Shown here piece by piece: positions 28,577-43,428 of a DNA stretch of 64,000 bases; position 1 is the stretch's first letter, and each line of letters begins with the position of its first letter. The translations under genes and the position numbers were made by a program. Source of the stretch: Phenylobacterium haematophilum. Lineage in GTDB: Bacteria; Pseudomonadota; Alphaproteobacteria; Caulobacterales; Caulobacteraceae. Location of the stretch: contig NZ_JACIDK010000002.1 of NCBI RefSeq assembly GCF_014196295.1, forward strand, positions 186,001-250,000, written 5' to 3'. The notes beneath the pieces were generated by a model that was given only the letters and a program-made list of their open reading frames with translations, made no database searches and had not been told where the DNA came from.

Positions 28577-30817
28577 TTAGAACCGGGTCTTCAGCTCGAC
28601 GCCGATGGTCCGCGGGTCGTTCACGAAGCCGGTCAGGTTGTTGAAGTCGATGCCGCCTTCCAGGCTTTCGTCGTCGGTGATGTTGCGGCCGAAGATCGCC
28701 GCGTCCCACTTGCCGTCGGCGGTGACGTAGCCGAGCCGCAGGCCGCCCTCGAGCAGCTTGTCGTCGGTGAATTCGACCGAGCGATAGAGGAAGAAGTTGA
28801 TCTTCGAGCGGTAGGCCCAGTCGGTGTAGGCGTAGAACTCGCCGTCGCGGAACGGGATCGCGTAGCGGGCGGTGATGTTGGCGATCCAGCGCGGGGCGTT
28901 GGGCAGGCTGTTGCCGTCGACCAGCACCGTGCCGGGGGCGCCGGCCGGGTCGAGCACGGTGCAGGGCGCGCCGCACGGCTGGATGGCCAGGTTCGGATCC
29001 TGGATCTCGGTGTGGCTGTACGAGAGGCCCGCGGTCAGCAGCAGGTGCTCGATGGGGTTGGCCTCGCCATTGAACTCGAAGCCGTAGCCCTCGGCGTGCT
29101 CGGCGTTGACCAGCCGGTTGAAGTTGGCGCCGCCGCCGACCGCGGTCAGCTGCATGTCGTCGACCTTGTAGTAGTAGACAGCCGCGTCGATGCGGGCGCG
29201 GCGGTCGAAGAGATCGGCCTTGAAGCCGGCCTCGTAGGACATCAGCGTCTCCGTGTCGGCGACCGAGATGGTCGAGCCGAACAGCAGCCGGCCCTGGATC
29301 GACGGGGCGCGATAGCCCTTGGCGATGCGGGCGTAGAGGTTGACGTCGTCGTTCACCGCATAGGTGGCGTTGAGGTTGAAGCTGACGTCGTCGCTCTCCG
29401 GATCGGCGGACAGGATCGGGGTCGGCGGCAGGCCGATCGGCGAGATCGTCTGCTGGGCGATGAACTCCTTCTTGTCGTTGGAGTAGCGGATGCCGCCCCC
29501 GACCGTCAGCTGGTCGGTCAGCTTGTAGTCGGCGTTGGCGAACAGCGCCCAGGCCTTGGTCTTCTGGTGCTGATAGGCGTAGCCGTTGCGGGTTCCGCCG
29601 GCCAGGGTGTCGAAGTTGATGCTGTCGATCTTCAGGTCTTCGAAGAAGTAGAAGGCGCCGACCGTATAGTTCACCCCGCCGTAGTCGCCGGCCAGGCGGA
29701 ACTCCTGGCTCCACTGGGCGTGATAGGGCACGCCGTCGGCGCTCTCGGCCGTGAACGGGATCAGGCCCGGGCCCGAAGGCGGCGCGAACACCGCGCCAAA
29801 GCCGCCGTCGACGTCGCCGCGCGAGTAGGCGGTCACGTGCTCGTAGGCGGTGATCGAGGTCAGGGTCGGCCCTTCGTCGCCGAAGTCGTAGGTCAGCTTC
29901 ACGTTGGCGCCCGAGCCTTCCATGGTCTGGCCGGTGCGCGGCTGGGCGTCCTGGTAGATCTTCTCGCGATCGAAGCCGGAGACGAAGTCATTGGTCCCCT
30001 GCTGGATGATGTTGGCGCGGAAGATCTGCGGCGAACCGTCGAGCTTGGTGTAGTGCAGGTTCAGCAGGGCGCTGAACGCCTCGGTCGGCGTGTAGAGCAG
30101 CTGGCCGCGGATGGCGCTCTGGTCATAGCCGCCGGTGACGTCGTCCTTGCCGGTGAAGCCGTTGTCGATCCAGTCGTCGCGGTGCATCCAGATGCCCGAC
30201 AGGCGGCCCGCCAGCACGCCGTCGATGATCGGGCCCGACACTGCGCCCTGCAGGTTAACCGTGCCGAAGGTGGCGTAGGAAGCCTGGGCGAAACCGCCGA
30301 CGCTCTGGGTCGGCTTGGCGCTGTCGAACTTCAGCACGCCGGCCGGGGTGTTGCGGCCGAACAGCGTGCCCTGCGGCCCGCGCAGGGCCTCGACCTGGTC
30401 GATGTCGAACAGCGGGAAGCTCTTCAGCACCGGGTTCTCCATCACCACCTCGTCGTAGACGAAGGAGACGGGCTGCGAGGCGTTGAAGTCGAAATCGGTG
30501 TTGCCGAGGCCGCGGATGTAGGGCCGCGGGAAGATCCGCGCGTAGCTGGATTCCAGCGTCACGTTCGGGATGCGGGCCGAGAACACCCGGATGTCGCCGC
30601 CGGACGACTGAATCACGTCCAGCTTCTCGGCCGAGATGGCGGTCACCGACACCGGGACGTCGTTGAGGTTCTCTGACCGCTTCTGGGCGGTGACGACGAC
30701 CTCGCCGAGCTCGGTGTCCTGGGCGAGGGCGTGGGCCGGCGCGAAGACCGCCAGGCCGGCGGCGGCGACCAGCGCAGCATGCGCGGCCCTGTTCAAGAAA
30801 CGCGTACGCACGGTCAT
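28577..30817 (-). CDS. TonB-dependent outer-membrane receptor
   Basis: About 746 residues from the ATG at 30817 after a signal peptide (HAALVAAAGLAVFAPAHALAQ). The TonB box region is ELGEVVVTAQKRSENLNDVPVSV, followed by a plug domain (PRPYIRGLGNTDFDFNASQP, VEALRGPQGTLFGRNTPAGVLKF) and a 22-strand barrel ending in Phe. The QKRSE/QxVPxSV type of plug is the large expanded group in Caulobacterales and Sphingomonadales, associated with uptake of plant-derived or complex organic compounds rather than siderophores. No ligand can be assigned. It is a single leftward gene with its own upstream gap. Confidence 0.9.
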   Translation of the reverse strand: MTVRTRFLNRAAHAALVAAAGLAVFAPAHALAQDTELGEVVVTAQKRSENLNDVPVSVTAISAEKLDVIQSSGGDIRVFSARIPNVTLESSYARIFPRPYIRGLGNTDFDFNASQPVSFVYDEVVMENPVLKSFPLFDIDQVEALRGPQGTLFGRNTPAGVLKFDSAKPTQSVGGFAQASYATFGTVNLQGAVSGPIIDGVLAGRLSGIWMHRDDWIDNGFTGKDDVTGGYDQSAIRGQLLYTPTEAFSALLNLHYTKLDGSPQIFRANIIQQGTNDFVSGFDREKIYQDAQPRTGQTMEGSGANVKLTYDFGDEGPTLTSITAYEHVTAYSRGDVDGGFGAVFAPPSGPGLIPFTAESADGVPYHAQWSQEFRLAGDYGGVNYTVGAFYFFEDLKIDSINFDTLAGGTRNGYAYQHQKTKAWALFANADYKLTDQLTVGGGIRYSNDKKEFIAQQTISPIGLPPTPILSADPESDDVSFNLNATYAVNDDVNLYARIAKGYRAPSIQGRLLFGSTISVADTETLMSYEAGFKADLFDRRARIDAAVYYYKVDDMQLTAVGGGANFNRLVNAEHAEGYGFEFNGEANPIEHLLLTAGLSYSHTEIQDPNLAIQPCGAPCTVLDPAGAPGTVLVDGNSLPNAPRWIANITARYAIPFRDGEFYAYTDWAYRSKINFFLYRSVEFTDDKLLEGGLRLGYVTADGKWDAAIFGRNITDDESLEGGIDFNNLTGFVNDPRTIGVELKTRF

Positions 30818-30950
30818 TGGCTGGATCCCCCAAACAGCGATTGTGCTGCGTTTTAGGGGGCTTAGGAGCGTAGCGAAAGTGCAACACAAGCGTCATCGAT
30901 ACGACACGCCGCCCCTGTGGCGCCGACGCCTCGCTATCAGCCTGCGGCGC

Positions 30951-31448
30951 CTAGATGCCGGTCGCCATGGCCGCGGCGGCCTGCCCGATCTTTTCCGGAC
31001 GGCGGCGCGGTGGGGTGTCGGCCGGCGCGCTCCATAGCGGGCGCAGCCCCTTGGGCAGGTTGGCGCGCACCTTGTCGATCTGGCCGGGGGCCAGATGGCG
31101 CGACAGCACGTGGCAGACGGCCTCGATCGCCCGGCGTGGATCGACGCTGTGGGCGTCGGTCAGCCAGTCGCCGACGTCGGCGACGAACTCGTCCAGACTG
31201 CTGCAGCGGTTCGGCTGCTTGGCCGGCTGGTACTGGTCGTAATAGACACCGCGGATCAACAGCGGCAGCTGCGAGCCGAGGTGCGCCGACAGGTCCACGG
31301 GCAGTCGATCGCGCAGTTTGTGCAGGACGACGCTGAGCACTTTCCAGGCGCCGTGCCGATCGACGTCCAGCTCCTCGGACAGCTCCTTGAGCCAGGCGTT
31401 GGTCGTGTGCAGGGTCCTGTCGAAAACGTCCAGGCCGTTGACGCTCAT
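30951..31448 (-). CDS. DUF2267 protein
   Basis: A 165-residue soluble protein starting MSVNGLDVFDRTLHTTNAWL at an ATG preceded by GGAGG. LSVVLHKLRDRLPVDLSAHLGSQLPLLIRGVYYDQY is the conserved core of the DUF2267 family. The family is known structurally as a helical bundle but has no assigned activity; it is frequent in stress-related loci. The C-terminal tail is Pro/Arg-rich. It lies downstream of the monooxygenase in the same orientation but separated by a hairpin. Confidence 0.85.
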   Translation of the reverse strand: MSVNGLDVFDRTLHTTNAWLKELSEELDVDRHGAWKVLSVVLHKLRDRLPVDLSAHLGSQLPLLIRGVYYDQYQPAKQPNRCSSLDEFVADVGDWLTDAHSVDPRRAIEAVCHVLSRHLAPGQIDKVRANLPKGLRPLWSAPADTPPRRRPEKIGQAAAAMATGI

Positions 31449-31459
31449 GGCAGCCTCCT

Positions 31460-31495
31460 TCGATGGCGGACGATCAGCCAACCGTCCGCCATCGA
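31460..31495 (-). terminator. 13-bp hairpin between the monooxygenase and the DUF2267 gene
   Basis: TCGATGGCGGACG and CGTCCGCCATCGA are perfect complements around a ten-base loop. The hairpin ends just upstream of the DUF2267 ribosome-binding site. It has no U-run, so it may be a terminator for the upstream gene or a stabilising leader structure. Confidence 0.6.
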
Positions 31496-31530
31496 GGCTG
31501 GTTCCAGTCCGCGCGCGTTCGTGATCCCCG

Positions 31531-33354
<1,824 letters not shown>

Positions 33355-33503
33355 TGATGCCTCCCGAAACGTACCACTTTATCGGATTTGGGTTCCCCCG
33401 GCGGAAGGCAAGGGGAAGCCGATGTTTGCGAGGTGACACCGCTCGTCGGAAAGTTGATGTTGCGCGTCAGCCAGGGGCCACCGGCCCGGCGGATGAAGGT
33501 TAC

Positions 33504-34502
33504 ATGTCGGCGCTGACCATCGCTTCGGTCTGGATCAACGCGGTGCTCGACGGTCTGGTCCGCGAGGGACTGGATCGCTCCGCCCTGACCCGCGGACTGC
33601 GCGGGGTGGTCGATGGCCGCGTGCCAGACGCCGGCCAGATCGAGGTCAGCCTGGCGCGGCGCGTATGGCGGCGCGCGCGGGCGCTCAGCGACGATCCGCT
33701 GCTGGGGCTGAAAGTCGGATCGCGGCTGCCGGTCCAGGCCGCGAACGTGGTCAGCGTGGTGCGGGCCCACAGCCAGACCTTAGAAGAGTCGCTGCGCCAC
33801 ATGGCGCGCTACCAGGTGCTGCTCAGCGACAGCGGCCGGTTCGTCCCGACCGCGCGGGACGGCGGGCTGCGCCTGACCTACGAGCCCAGCAAGGCGGCGG
33901 TCGGCATCGACCCCTTGCAGATCGACTCGGTGGTGGCCGCGGCGGGTGGACGCCGGCCGCATCCGACCCTGGTGCAACTGGTGGGACGCGCCGAGGCCGA
34001 TGCGGCCCCGTTCGCGGCGCTGCTCGGCTGTCCGGTGCGGATGGGCGCGGTCCAGGCGACCATCGACTTCGACGCCGCCGCCCTGGCCGCGCCGATCCCG
34101 GGCACCGATCCGGCCCTTCGCGACCTCAACCTGGCCTATGCAGAGTCCCTGCTGGCCGGCCGACGACGGATGGATGGCCTGCGTCAGAACGTGCGTGCGG
34201 CGATCGGCAAGCTGGGGCCGGGCGCGGCGGACGTCGCCTCGGTCGCCGTCGAAGTCGGCTGTTCGCCGCGCACGCTGCAGCGGCGATTGGCCGAGGCGGG
34301 AGCCAGCTTCAAGGCGTTGCTCGAAGGCTACCGGATGGAGGAGGCGCTGATCCTGCTGGTCGACTCCCAGGCCAGCATCGCCCAGATCGGCCGGCTGCTC
34401 GGCTATTCGCAGACCAGCGCCTTTTCGCGCGCGGTCACGCACTGGTGGGGCGCCTCGCCGCGGGCGCTGCGTCAGGCGCGGGGCGTGGGTCCGCTGCGCT
34501 AA
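33504..34502 (+). CDS. AraC-family transcriptional regulator
   Basis: A 332-residue protein from the ATG at 33504; the open frame upstream to 33354 lies over the divergent promoter. The N-terminal ~190 residues match the arabinose-binding-like domain of OruR/ArgR-type AraC proteins (ARALSDDPLLGLKVGSRLP, VVRAHSQTLEESLRHMARYQ). The C-terminal HTH_18 domain contains EVGCSPRTLQRRLAEAGASF, then IGRLLGYSQTSAFSRAVTHWWGASP. It is divergent from the Baeyer-Villiger monooxygenase gene and most likely activates it in response to substrate. Confidence 0.9.
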   Translation: MSALTIASVWINAVLDGLVREGLDRSALTRGLRGVVDGRVPDAGQIEVSLARRVWRRARALSDDPLLGLKVGSRLPVQAANVVSVVRAHSQTLEESLRHMARYQVLLSDSGRFVPTARDGGLRLTYEPSKAAVGIDPLQIDSVVAAAGGRRPHPTLVQLVGRAEADAAPFAALLGCPVRMGAVQATIDFDAAALAAPIPGTDPALRDLNLAYAESLLAGRRRMDGLRQNVRAAIGKLGPGAADVASVAVEVGCSPRTLQRRLAEAGASFKALLEGYRMEEALILLVDSQASIAQIGRLLGYSQTSAFSRAVTHWWGASPRALRQARGVGPLR

Positions 34503-34568
34503 GGGTTGCGGTGCGGGGTTTTTGCGCTCCAGGTTGCCGAAGGGCGATCTGCGAGGTCAACTGCCGCT

Positions 34569-35024
34569 ATGGCGTCGTCACAGGACATGCTGGACTCGCG
34601 GGCGGGGCAGTTCCTCAACCTGTCCGGCCTGATGCTGGTCATCCTCGCTGTCCCGACCCTCTCGATCTACGAGACCTGGTCCGAACAGGCCGCCATGCGT
34701 CGGGCCTGGAACATCGCGGGTCCTGCGTGTCCGGTGGTCGAGCCCTCCGCAACCTTTTTCGGCGCCAAGGGACCGAAGGGGTTCGACTATGGCGGGATCC
34801 GCTTCGAACGCCGCTACGGTCATGTAAGCTGCGTGGCGCCGGCCAAGCGCGGCATGGTCGGGGGCGAGGTCTACCGGGTCTGCCAGTTCACTGCGCCGGC
34901 GGCGCTCGCGGTGACGGCGGATGGCCGCACGCACCTCTACAAGACCGGCGTCGGCCAGCGCGCCACGGTCACCGTCCGCGACGGCCAGGTCAGTTGCGTG
35001 CTCGGCGGCTGGTTCTCCGGCTGA
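34569..35024 (+). CDS. Membrane-anchored hypothetical protein with four cysteines
   Basis: About 151 residues, not recognised. One hydrophobic segment lies near the N-terminus (LSGLMLVILAVPTLSIYET), so it is probably inserted with its C-terminal domain in the periplasm. The domain has four Cys (GPACPV, HVSCVA, YRVCQF, QVSCVLG), possibly two disulfides, and ends in a beta-rich segment. The start is uncertain: ATG at 34569 or 34587. It precedes the TonB receptor/PepSY pair by 107 bases and may belong to iron uptake, but nothing in the sequence proves that. Confidence 0.6.
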   Translation: MASSQDMLDSRAGQFLNLSGLMLVILAVPTLSIYETWSEQAAMRRAWNIAGPACPVVEPSATFFGAKGPKGFDYGGIRFERRYGHVSCVAPAKRGMVGGEVYRVCQFTAPAALAVTADGRTHLYKTGVGQRATVTVRDGQVSCVLGGWFSG

Positions 35025-35066
35025 GCCTCGCGACATGCCGCCAGGACGTTTTCGCGCATAAGTCTG

Positions 35067-35096
35067 TTGAGATTAATTCGCAGTCGCTGCTATAGA
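35067..35096 (+). promoter_or_regulatory. Candidate sigma70 promoter upstream of TonB receptor
   Basis: TTGAGA and TATAGA are separated by 18 bases and lie 36 bases before the receptor's ATG. The spacer is unusually AT-rich for this genome (TTGAGATTAATTCGCA). It has a partial dyad (five of seven pairs) loosely like iron-responsive Fur/RirA-type sites. The regulator assignment is weak. Confidence 0.5.
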
Positions 35097-35131
35097 GCGC
35101 GCGTCATAGGTGTGTGCGTGTCGGGGACTGC

Positions 35132-37291
35132 ATGGCGATTTTCGGTGAGGCGCGGATCGCGCGTGGAGATCTGTTGGCGGCGGGCGTGAGCCTGCTGGCC
35201 CTGAGCGTCGCGGGCGCGGCCCAGGCGCAGGACGTGCAGAGCGGCCCCACGGATGTGTCCGAGCTGGTGATCACCGCCGCGCGAACCACCTTGCCGGCCA
35301 GCGCCCTGCCGATGACGGTGGACGTGGTCAATTCCGAGGACTTGGCCCAACAGGTGTCGATCAGCGGCTCGATCGTCGATGCGGTGTCGTCGCTGTCGCC
35401 CTCGTTCTCGCCGACCCGCCAGAAGCTCTCGGGCAGCGGCGAGACGCTGCGCGGCCGCTCGCCGCTCTATGCGATCAACGGCATCCCGCAATCGACCCCG
35501 ATCCGCGACGGCTCGCGCGACGGGTTCACCATCGACGCCTTCTTCATCGACCATGTCGAGTTGATCTACGGCTCGAACGCCCTGCAGGGCATCGGCGCCA
35601 CCGGCGGGGTGGTCAACCAGGTGACGGTCGGCCCGCCGAAGGAAGACGGTCTGTCGGGCCGCGTCCTGGTTCAGGCCAGCACCGACGCGCGCGCCCACGG
35701 CGACGGTCTCGGCTGGAAGACTGCTGCCCTCGGCGCCTGGCGCAGCGGCGCTTTCGACGCGACCCTGGGCCTGTCCTACGAGGCGCGCGGCGCCTTCTAT
35801 GACGGCCGGGGAAACCGCGTCGCCGTCGACAACACCCAAGGCGAGATCCAGGACTCGACCAGCACCTCGATCTTCGGCCGCTTCGGCTGGCAGATCGACG
35901 AGAGCCTCCGACTGGACCTGATCGCCAACCGCTTCGAGCTGAAGGGCGATGGCGACTATGTGATCGTGGCCGGCGACCGCACCAGGAACCGCCCGGCCAG
36001 CTCGATGCGCGGTTCGCCCGAGGGCCGCACCGCCGCCAACCGCGTCGAGACGGTGTCGCTGGCTCTGACCGACGACGACCTGTGGGGCGGCGACCTTAAC
36101 GCCCAGCTGTTCTACAACCGCTCGCGCGACACCTTCGGCGGCGATCGCAGCGCCACGTTCCAGGACGTGCGCCTGGCTCCGATCGGCACGCTGTTCGACC
36201 AGTCGTCCAACGAGTCCGAGAAGCTCGGCGCCCGCGCCAGCTACGAGCGCGAAGTCCCGTTTGTGCCGGGCCTGACCGGCACGCTCGGTCTCGACACCCT
36301 GCGTGACGAAACCGCCCAGACCCTGATCGCCACCAACCGAGTCTGGGTGCCGCCGACGGAGTTCCGTAGCGTCGCGCCGTTCGTGCAGGCCAACTTCGCC
36401 CTGTTCGGCGACAGGGTGCACCTGGCCGGCGGCGCCCGCTATGAATCGGTGACCTTGAAGGTCGGCGACTACACGACCCTGGCGAGCTACGGCTCGCGGG
36501 CGGTCGGCGGCGGCGAGCCGAGCTTCGACGCCACCCTGGTCAACGGCGGGATCGTCGTGAACCCGATCGAGGGTCTGCGGCTCTACGCCAGCTACGCCGA
36601 GGGCTACACGGTGCCGGACGTCGGCCGTATCCTGCGCGGCGTGAACCGCGACGGCATCGACGTGGACAGCTTCCTCGACATCAGCCCGGTGGTCTCCGAC
36701 AACCAGGAGATCGGCGCGGAGTGGAAGCGCGGACCGATCGAGGCCACCGCTGCCTATTTCTGGTCGAAGTCCAAGCTCGGTCAGCTGCTGGTGCTGAACC
36801 CGGCGACCAATGTCTACGACGTGCAGCGCCAGCGTGTGGAGATCGAGGGTCTGGAACTGAACGTCTCGGCCAGGACCCCGGTCCCCGGCGTCAGCGTCAC
36901 CGCCGGCTACGCCAAGCTGAAGGGCCGCGCCGATAGCAACGGGGACGGCAAGGTCGACATCGACCTGGACGGAGCCAACATCTCCCCCGACCGCTTCAAC
37001 TTCGCCCTGATCTATCAGGAGGGCCCGCTGTCGGCGCGCCTGCAGAGCCAATCCTACCTCGAGCGCGACTTCGACGGCGCCGATCCGCGCAACAGCTTCG
37101 GCGGCTACACGCTGGTCGACGCCTCGGTCCGCTATGAGGCTGGCTTCGGCGACGTGGTCCTCAGCGTGCAGAACCTGATGGACGAGTACTATCTGAGCTA
37201 CGCCTCGGACACGAGCAACCCGACGGACAACCTGCGTTACTTCGCGGGCCGCGGGCGGGTCTTTACGCTGGGCCTGGAGCGCAGGTTCTGA
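35132..37291 (+). CDS. TonB-dependent siderophore-type receptor
   Basis: About 719 residues from the ATG at 35132 (GGGG upstream), with a signal peptide ending AAQAQ. The plug contains ELVITAARTTLPASALPMTV, LRGRSPLYAINGIPQSTPIRDG and the VELIYGSNALQGIGATGGVVNQV signature of siderophore receptors. The barrel ends with VFTLGLERRF (terminal Phe). The last base of its TGA is the first base of the ATG of a PepSY membrane protein, a pairing typical of ferric-siderophore uptake with periplasmic or inner-membrane reduction. Probable iron regulation is inferred from the partner and promoter. Confidence 0.9.
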   Translation: MAIFGEARIARGDLLAAGVSLLALSVAGAAQAQDVQSGPTDVSELVITAARTTLPASALPMTVDVVNSEDLAQQVSISGSIVDAVSSLSPSFSPTRQKLSGSGETLRGRSPLYAINGIPQSTPIRDGSRDGFTIDAFFIDHVELIYGSNALQGIGATGGVVNQVTVGPPKEDGLSGRVLVQASTDARAHGDGLGWKTAALGAWRSGAFDATLGLSYEARGAFYDGRGNRVAVDNTQGEIQDSTSTSIFGRFGWQIDESLRLDLIANRFELKGDGDYVIVAGDRTRNRPASSMRGSPEGRTAANRVETVSLALTDDDLWGGDLNAQLFYNRSRDTFGGDRSATFQDVRLAPIGTLFDQSSNESEKLGARASYEREVPFVPGLTGTLGLDTLRDETAQTLIATNRVWVPPTEFRSVAPFVQANFALFGDRVHLAGGARYESVTLKVGDYTTLASYGSRAVGGGEPSFDATLVNGGIVVNPIEGLRLYASYAEGYTVPDVGRILRGVNRDGIDVDSFLDISPVVSDNQEIGAEWKRGPIEATAAYFWSKSKLGQLLVLNPATNVYDVQRQRVEIEGLELNVSARTPVPGVSVTAGYAKLKGRADSNGDGKVDIDLDGANISPDRFNFALIYQEGPLSARLQSQSYLERDFDGADPRNSFGGYTLVDASVRYEAGFGDVVLSVQNLMDEYYLSYASDTSNPTDNLRYFAGRGRVFTLGLERRF

Positions 37292-38391
37292 TGCCGACCC
37301 TGCGGCTGCTGCACCGGTGGGCCGGAGGCCTGATCGGCCTCTTCCTGGCGGTGCTCGGCCTATCGGGGGCGCTGCTCGTCCACAAGGACGCCTATCTGCG
37401 CGCCGTACTGCCGCACGCGGCCGACCCGCAGGTACAGGACGTGGAAAGCATCGCGGCGGCGGCGGAGAAGATCTTCGCTGCCCCCGACGCGCCGCGCTCG
37501 ATCATCCTGGCCAGCGAGCGGCTGGGCCTGCATCGGCTGAACTATGGCGACGGCGATCGCGGCGCCTATGCGGACCAGACCGGCGAGATCGTCGCGACCT
37601 GGACCGCGAAGTGGGAGCGGCCGGAGATCTGGCTGTTCGACCTGCACCACCACCTCCTGACCGGCGACGCCGGCGAGCTGGCGGCCGGGATCATGGCGCT
37701 GGTCGGGCTTGGCTTCGTGGTCACCGGGGTGATCCTCTGGTGGCCTGCGCGGCGGCTGTTCGCCCTGCGCGCCTGGCCCGCGAACATGAGCCGGAATGCG
37801 GTGGTGCGCCAGCACCGCGACCTCGGCGTGGTGGCCGCGCCGCTGCTGTTCGTCTCGCTGCTGACCGGGGTGATGATGACCCTGCCGGCGGTCGAGGACG
37901 TGCTGCTGGCGCCTTTCACCTCGCCGGCGGCGATGGCGGCGGCGTCGAAGCCGCCCATTGAAAAGGGCGGGCCGCGCGGCGCCGACCTCGACGTCGCCGC
38001 GCTGCTGAGCGCGGCGCGCGCCAAGCACCCGGACGGCGAGCTGCGGATCATCAGCCTCTCCGCCACGCCGGGCGGGCTGATTTCGCTGCGCATGCGCCAG
38101 CAGGCCGAGTGGCTGCCTAACGGCCGCACCATGTTCTGGTTCGATCCGGCCGACGGGCGGCTGGTGGCCAGCCGCGACGCCCAGGCTCTGCCGCTGGGCC
38201 TGCGGATCGCCAACGCCGAATATCCGATCCACGCCGCCAAGGTCGGCGGCCTGCCCTATCGGCTGGTGATGACGGCCTCGGGCCTCACCCTGGCGCTGCT
38301 CGGCTCGCTGGCGGTGTGGAGTTTCTGGGCCGGGCCGAAGACCCAGAAGCGCAAGCGGCCCAAGGGCGCGCCCACCACCAAGATCGCGTGA
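37291..38391 (+). CDS. PepSY-associated membrane protein, siderophore reductase type
   Basis: A 366-residue inner-membrane protein with four main hydrophobic segments (about residues 10-30, 130-155, 185-205 and 325-345). The N-terminal LHRWAGGLIGLFLAVLGLSGALL, the FDLHHHLLTGDAGELAAG segment with conserved histidines for haem, and VLWWPAR-like ILWWPARRL are the PepSY_TM pattern. Related FsrB/FoxB/PiuB-type proteins reduce ferric siderophores at the inner membrane. The one-base overlap with the receptor shows translational coupling. A Lys/Arg-rich tail ends it. Confidence 0.88.
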   Translation: MPTLRLLHRWAGGLIGLFLAVLGLSGALLVHKDAYLRAVLPHAADPQVQDVESIAAAAEKIFAAPDAPRSIILASERLGLHRLNYGDGDRGAYADQTGEIVATWTAKWERPEIWLFDLHHHLLTGDAGELAAGIMALVGLGFVVTGVILWWPARRLFALRAWPANMSRNAVVRQHRDLGVVAAPLLFVSLLTGVMMTLPAVEDVLLAPFTSPAAMAAASKPPIEKGGPRGADLDVAALLSAARAKHPDGELRIISLSATPGGLISLRMRQQAEWLPNGRTMFWFDPADGRLVASRDAQALPLGLRIANAEYPIHAAKVGGLPYRLVMTASGLTLALLGSLAVWSFWAGPKTQKRKRPKGAPTTKIA

Positions 38392-38582
38392 CAGCATTTT
38401 CGATCATCGATCGGGGCTAACCTTTTCAACCAGGCCGGTGTGCAGGCCAGGTCCTGGCGGCGCTCGACGCGCTCGGCGCACATCAGGACAGGCTGGCCGC
38501 CGGACGGTAATGCGACGGGTTCGACGAACGACGCTCGCAAATGTCTGGCGGGCGGTATGCTGGCGCGGCTAAGCTCGGCCGC

Positions 38583-39746
38583 ATGAATCCGCGTATTTTC
38601 GTTCTGACCATGGTGACGTTCGCGTTCGGGTCAGGCGCCTTCATCTTCGCTGGTCTGCTGGAGACCCTGGCCGCCGACCTCGGCGTCACCACTGCCGTGG
38701 CCGGCCAGCTGCAGACGGTGTTCGTGCTGACCTCGGCGGTGCTAGGACCCGTCGCCGCCTGGCTGTTCGCGCGGGTCGACCGGAAGGTCATGGTGATCGT
38801 GGGCCTCAGCCTTGGCCTGCTGCTGCACATCGCGTGCGCCCTGACCCCGAACTTCGAGACGCTGATGGTGCTGCGGGCGCTCGCCGGCCTGGCCGGAGCG
38901 ATGTCGGGCCCGGCCGCCAGCGTCGCGGCCGCCTCGCTGGCCCCGCCCGAGCGGCGCGGGTCCGCCCTGGCCATGGTTTCGGGCGGCATGACCCTGGCCT
39001 TCGTGGTCGGCATTCCGATCGGCAGCGTGGTCGGGGACCTGTTCGGATGGCGCGCGACCTTCATCACCGCCGCCGTGCTGTCGGCCATCGCCCTGGCCGG
39101 CGTGCTGCTGTTCCTGCCGCGGGTCCCGGCGCCGCCGAAGCGCGCGGGCGGCAGCCTCGATCTGCCGGCGATCTGGCCGCTTTACCTGACCACGTTCCTC
39201 GCCTTCGCGGCCAACATGACCCTGAACCTCTACATCGCGCCGATCGTGCGGGTGGGGGCGGGTGTCACCGGGGCCGGCGTGGGCGCCTTCCAGTCGATGA
39301 TCGGCTTCGGGTCCATCGTCGGTCTTTGGCTGGGCGCTCGCGCCGCCAATCGTGACCTCGGCCGCAGCTGGATCCTTATCGGCTTTGCGATCCAGGCGAC
39401 GGCGATGAGCATCCACTTCGCCGCCACGCACCAGGTCGCTCCGGCCGGCTGGCCCAGCGCCGCGTTGGTCGCCCTGGGCATCTTCGTGGCCGCCACGGCG
39501 CTGTTCTCGATCACGCCGGTGATCCAGGCGCGGCTGATCTCGATGACCGAAGGCGCGCCGGTGGCGCTGGCCCTGAACGGCTCGGTTATCTCGGTGGGCC
39601 AAGCGCTGGGCTCGACCATGGGCGGGTTGGCGCTGGCCACCTACGGCGTGCCGGCGATCCCGGCGGCGGCGCTCGGCATGTCGCTGGCGGCGCTTATGAC
39701 GCTGGCCTTCGTGTTCCCCCGGCCCAAGCCGGTGGCGGCGGAGTAA
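38583..39746 (+). CDS. MFS transporter, DHA1-like drug/sugar efflux
   Basis: About 387 residues and 12 hydrophobic segments. The start MNPRIFVLTMVTFAFGSGAF is family-like; an ATG at 38541 would add 14 residues. The VFVLTSAVLGPVAAWLFARVDRK stretch contains the MFS motif A region, and PPERRGSALAMVSGGMTLAFVVGIPIGS carries the motif C-like Gly/Pro turn. It resembles arabinose/chloramphenicol efflux permeases. It is a single gene converging with gyrB. The 190 bases upstream hold no gene I can support. Confidence 0.87.
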   Translation: MNPRIFVLTMVTFAFGSGAFIFAGLLETLAADLGVTTAVAGQLQTVFVLTSAVLGPVAAWLFARVDRKVMVIVGLSLGLLLHIACALTPNFETLMVLRALAGLAGAMSGPAASVAAASLAPPERRGSALAMVSGGMTLAFVVGIPIGSVVGDLFGWRATFITAAVLSAIALAGVLLFLPRVPAPPKRAGGSLDLPAIWPLYLTTFLAFAANMTLNLYIAPIVRVGAGVTGAGVGAFQSMIGFGSIVGLWLGARAANRDLGRSWILIGFAIQATAMSIHFAATHQVAPAGWPSAALVALGIFVAATALFSITPVIQARLISMTEGAPVALALNGSVISVGQALGSTMGGLALATYGVPAIPAAALGMSLAALMTLAFVFPRPKPVAAE

Positions 39747-39779
39747 CCCCGCCGCCCGCCTTCGTTTCCGGCGAGGGCG

Positions 39780-43345
<3,566 letters not shown>

Positions 43346-43428
43346 CGCTGCGTCATAGCGGGTTTCGCAGCCTGGGGCGAAGGCTTGAGGCGCCCCCGGA
43401 TTTCGTTAGAGTACAGCCGGGGGTTGCG

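Noticed and set aside
28568-30676. Long rightward open frame opposite the other TonB receptor
   Set aside because: Same antisense artefact of high GC3; composition is repetitive (VG/AV/DR) and carries no domain.
35090-37051. Long leftward open frame opposite the TonB receptor
   Set aside because: High GC leaves antisense frames open; its product is low-complexity Arg/Gly/Ala/Asp/Val without any family motif, while the + strand gives a perfect receptor.
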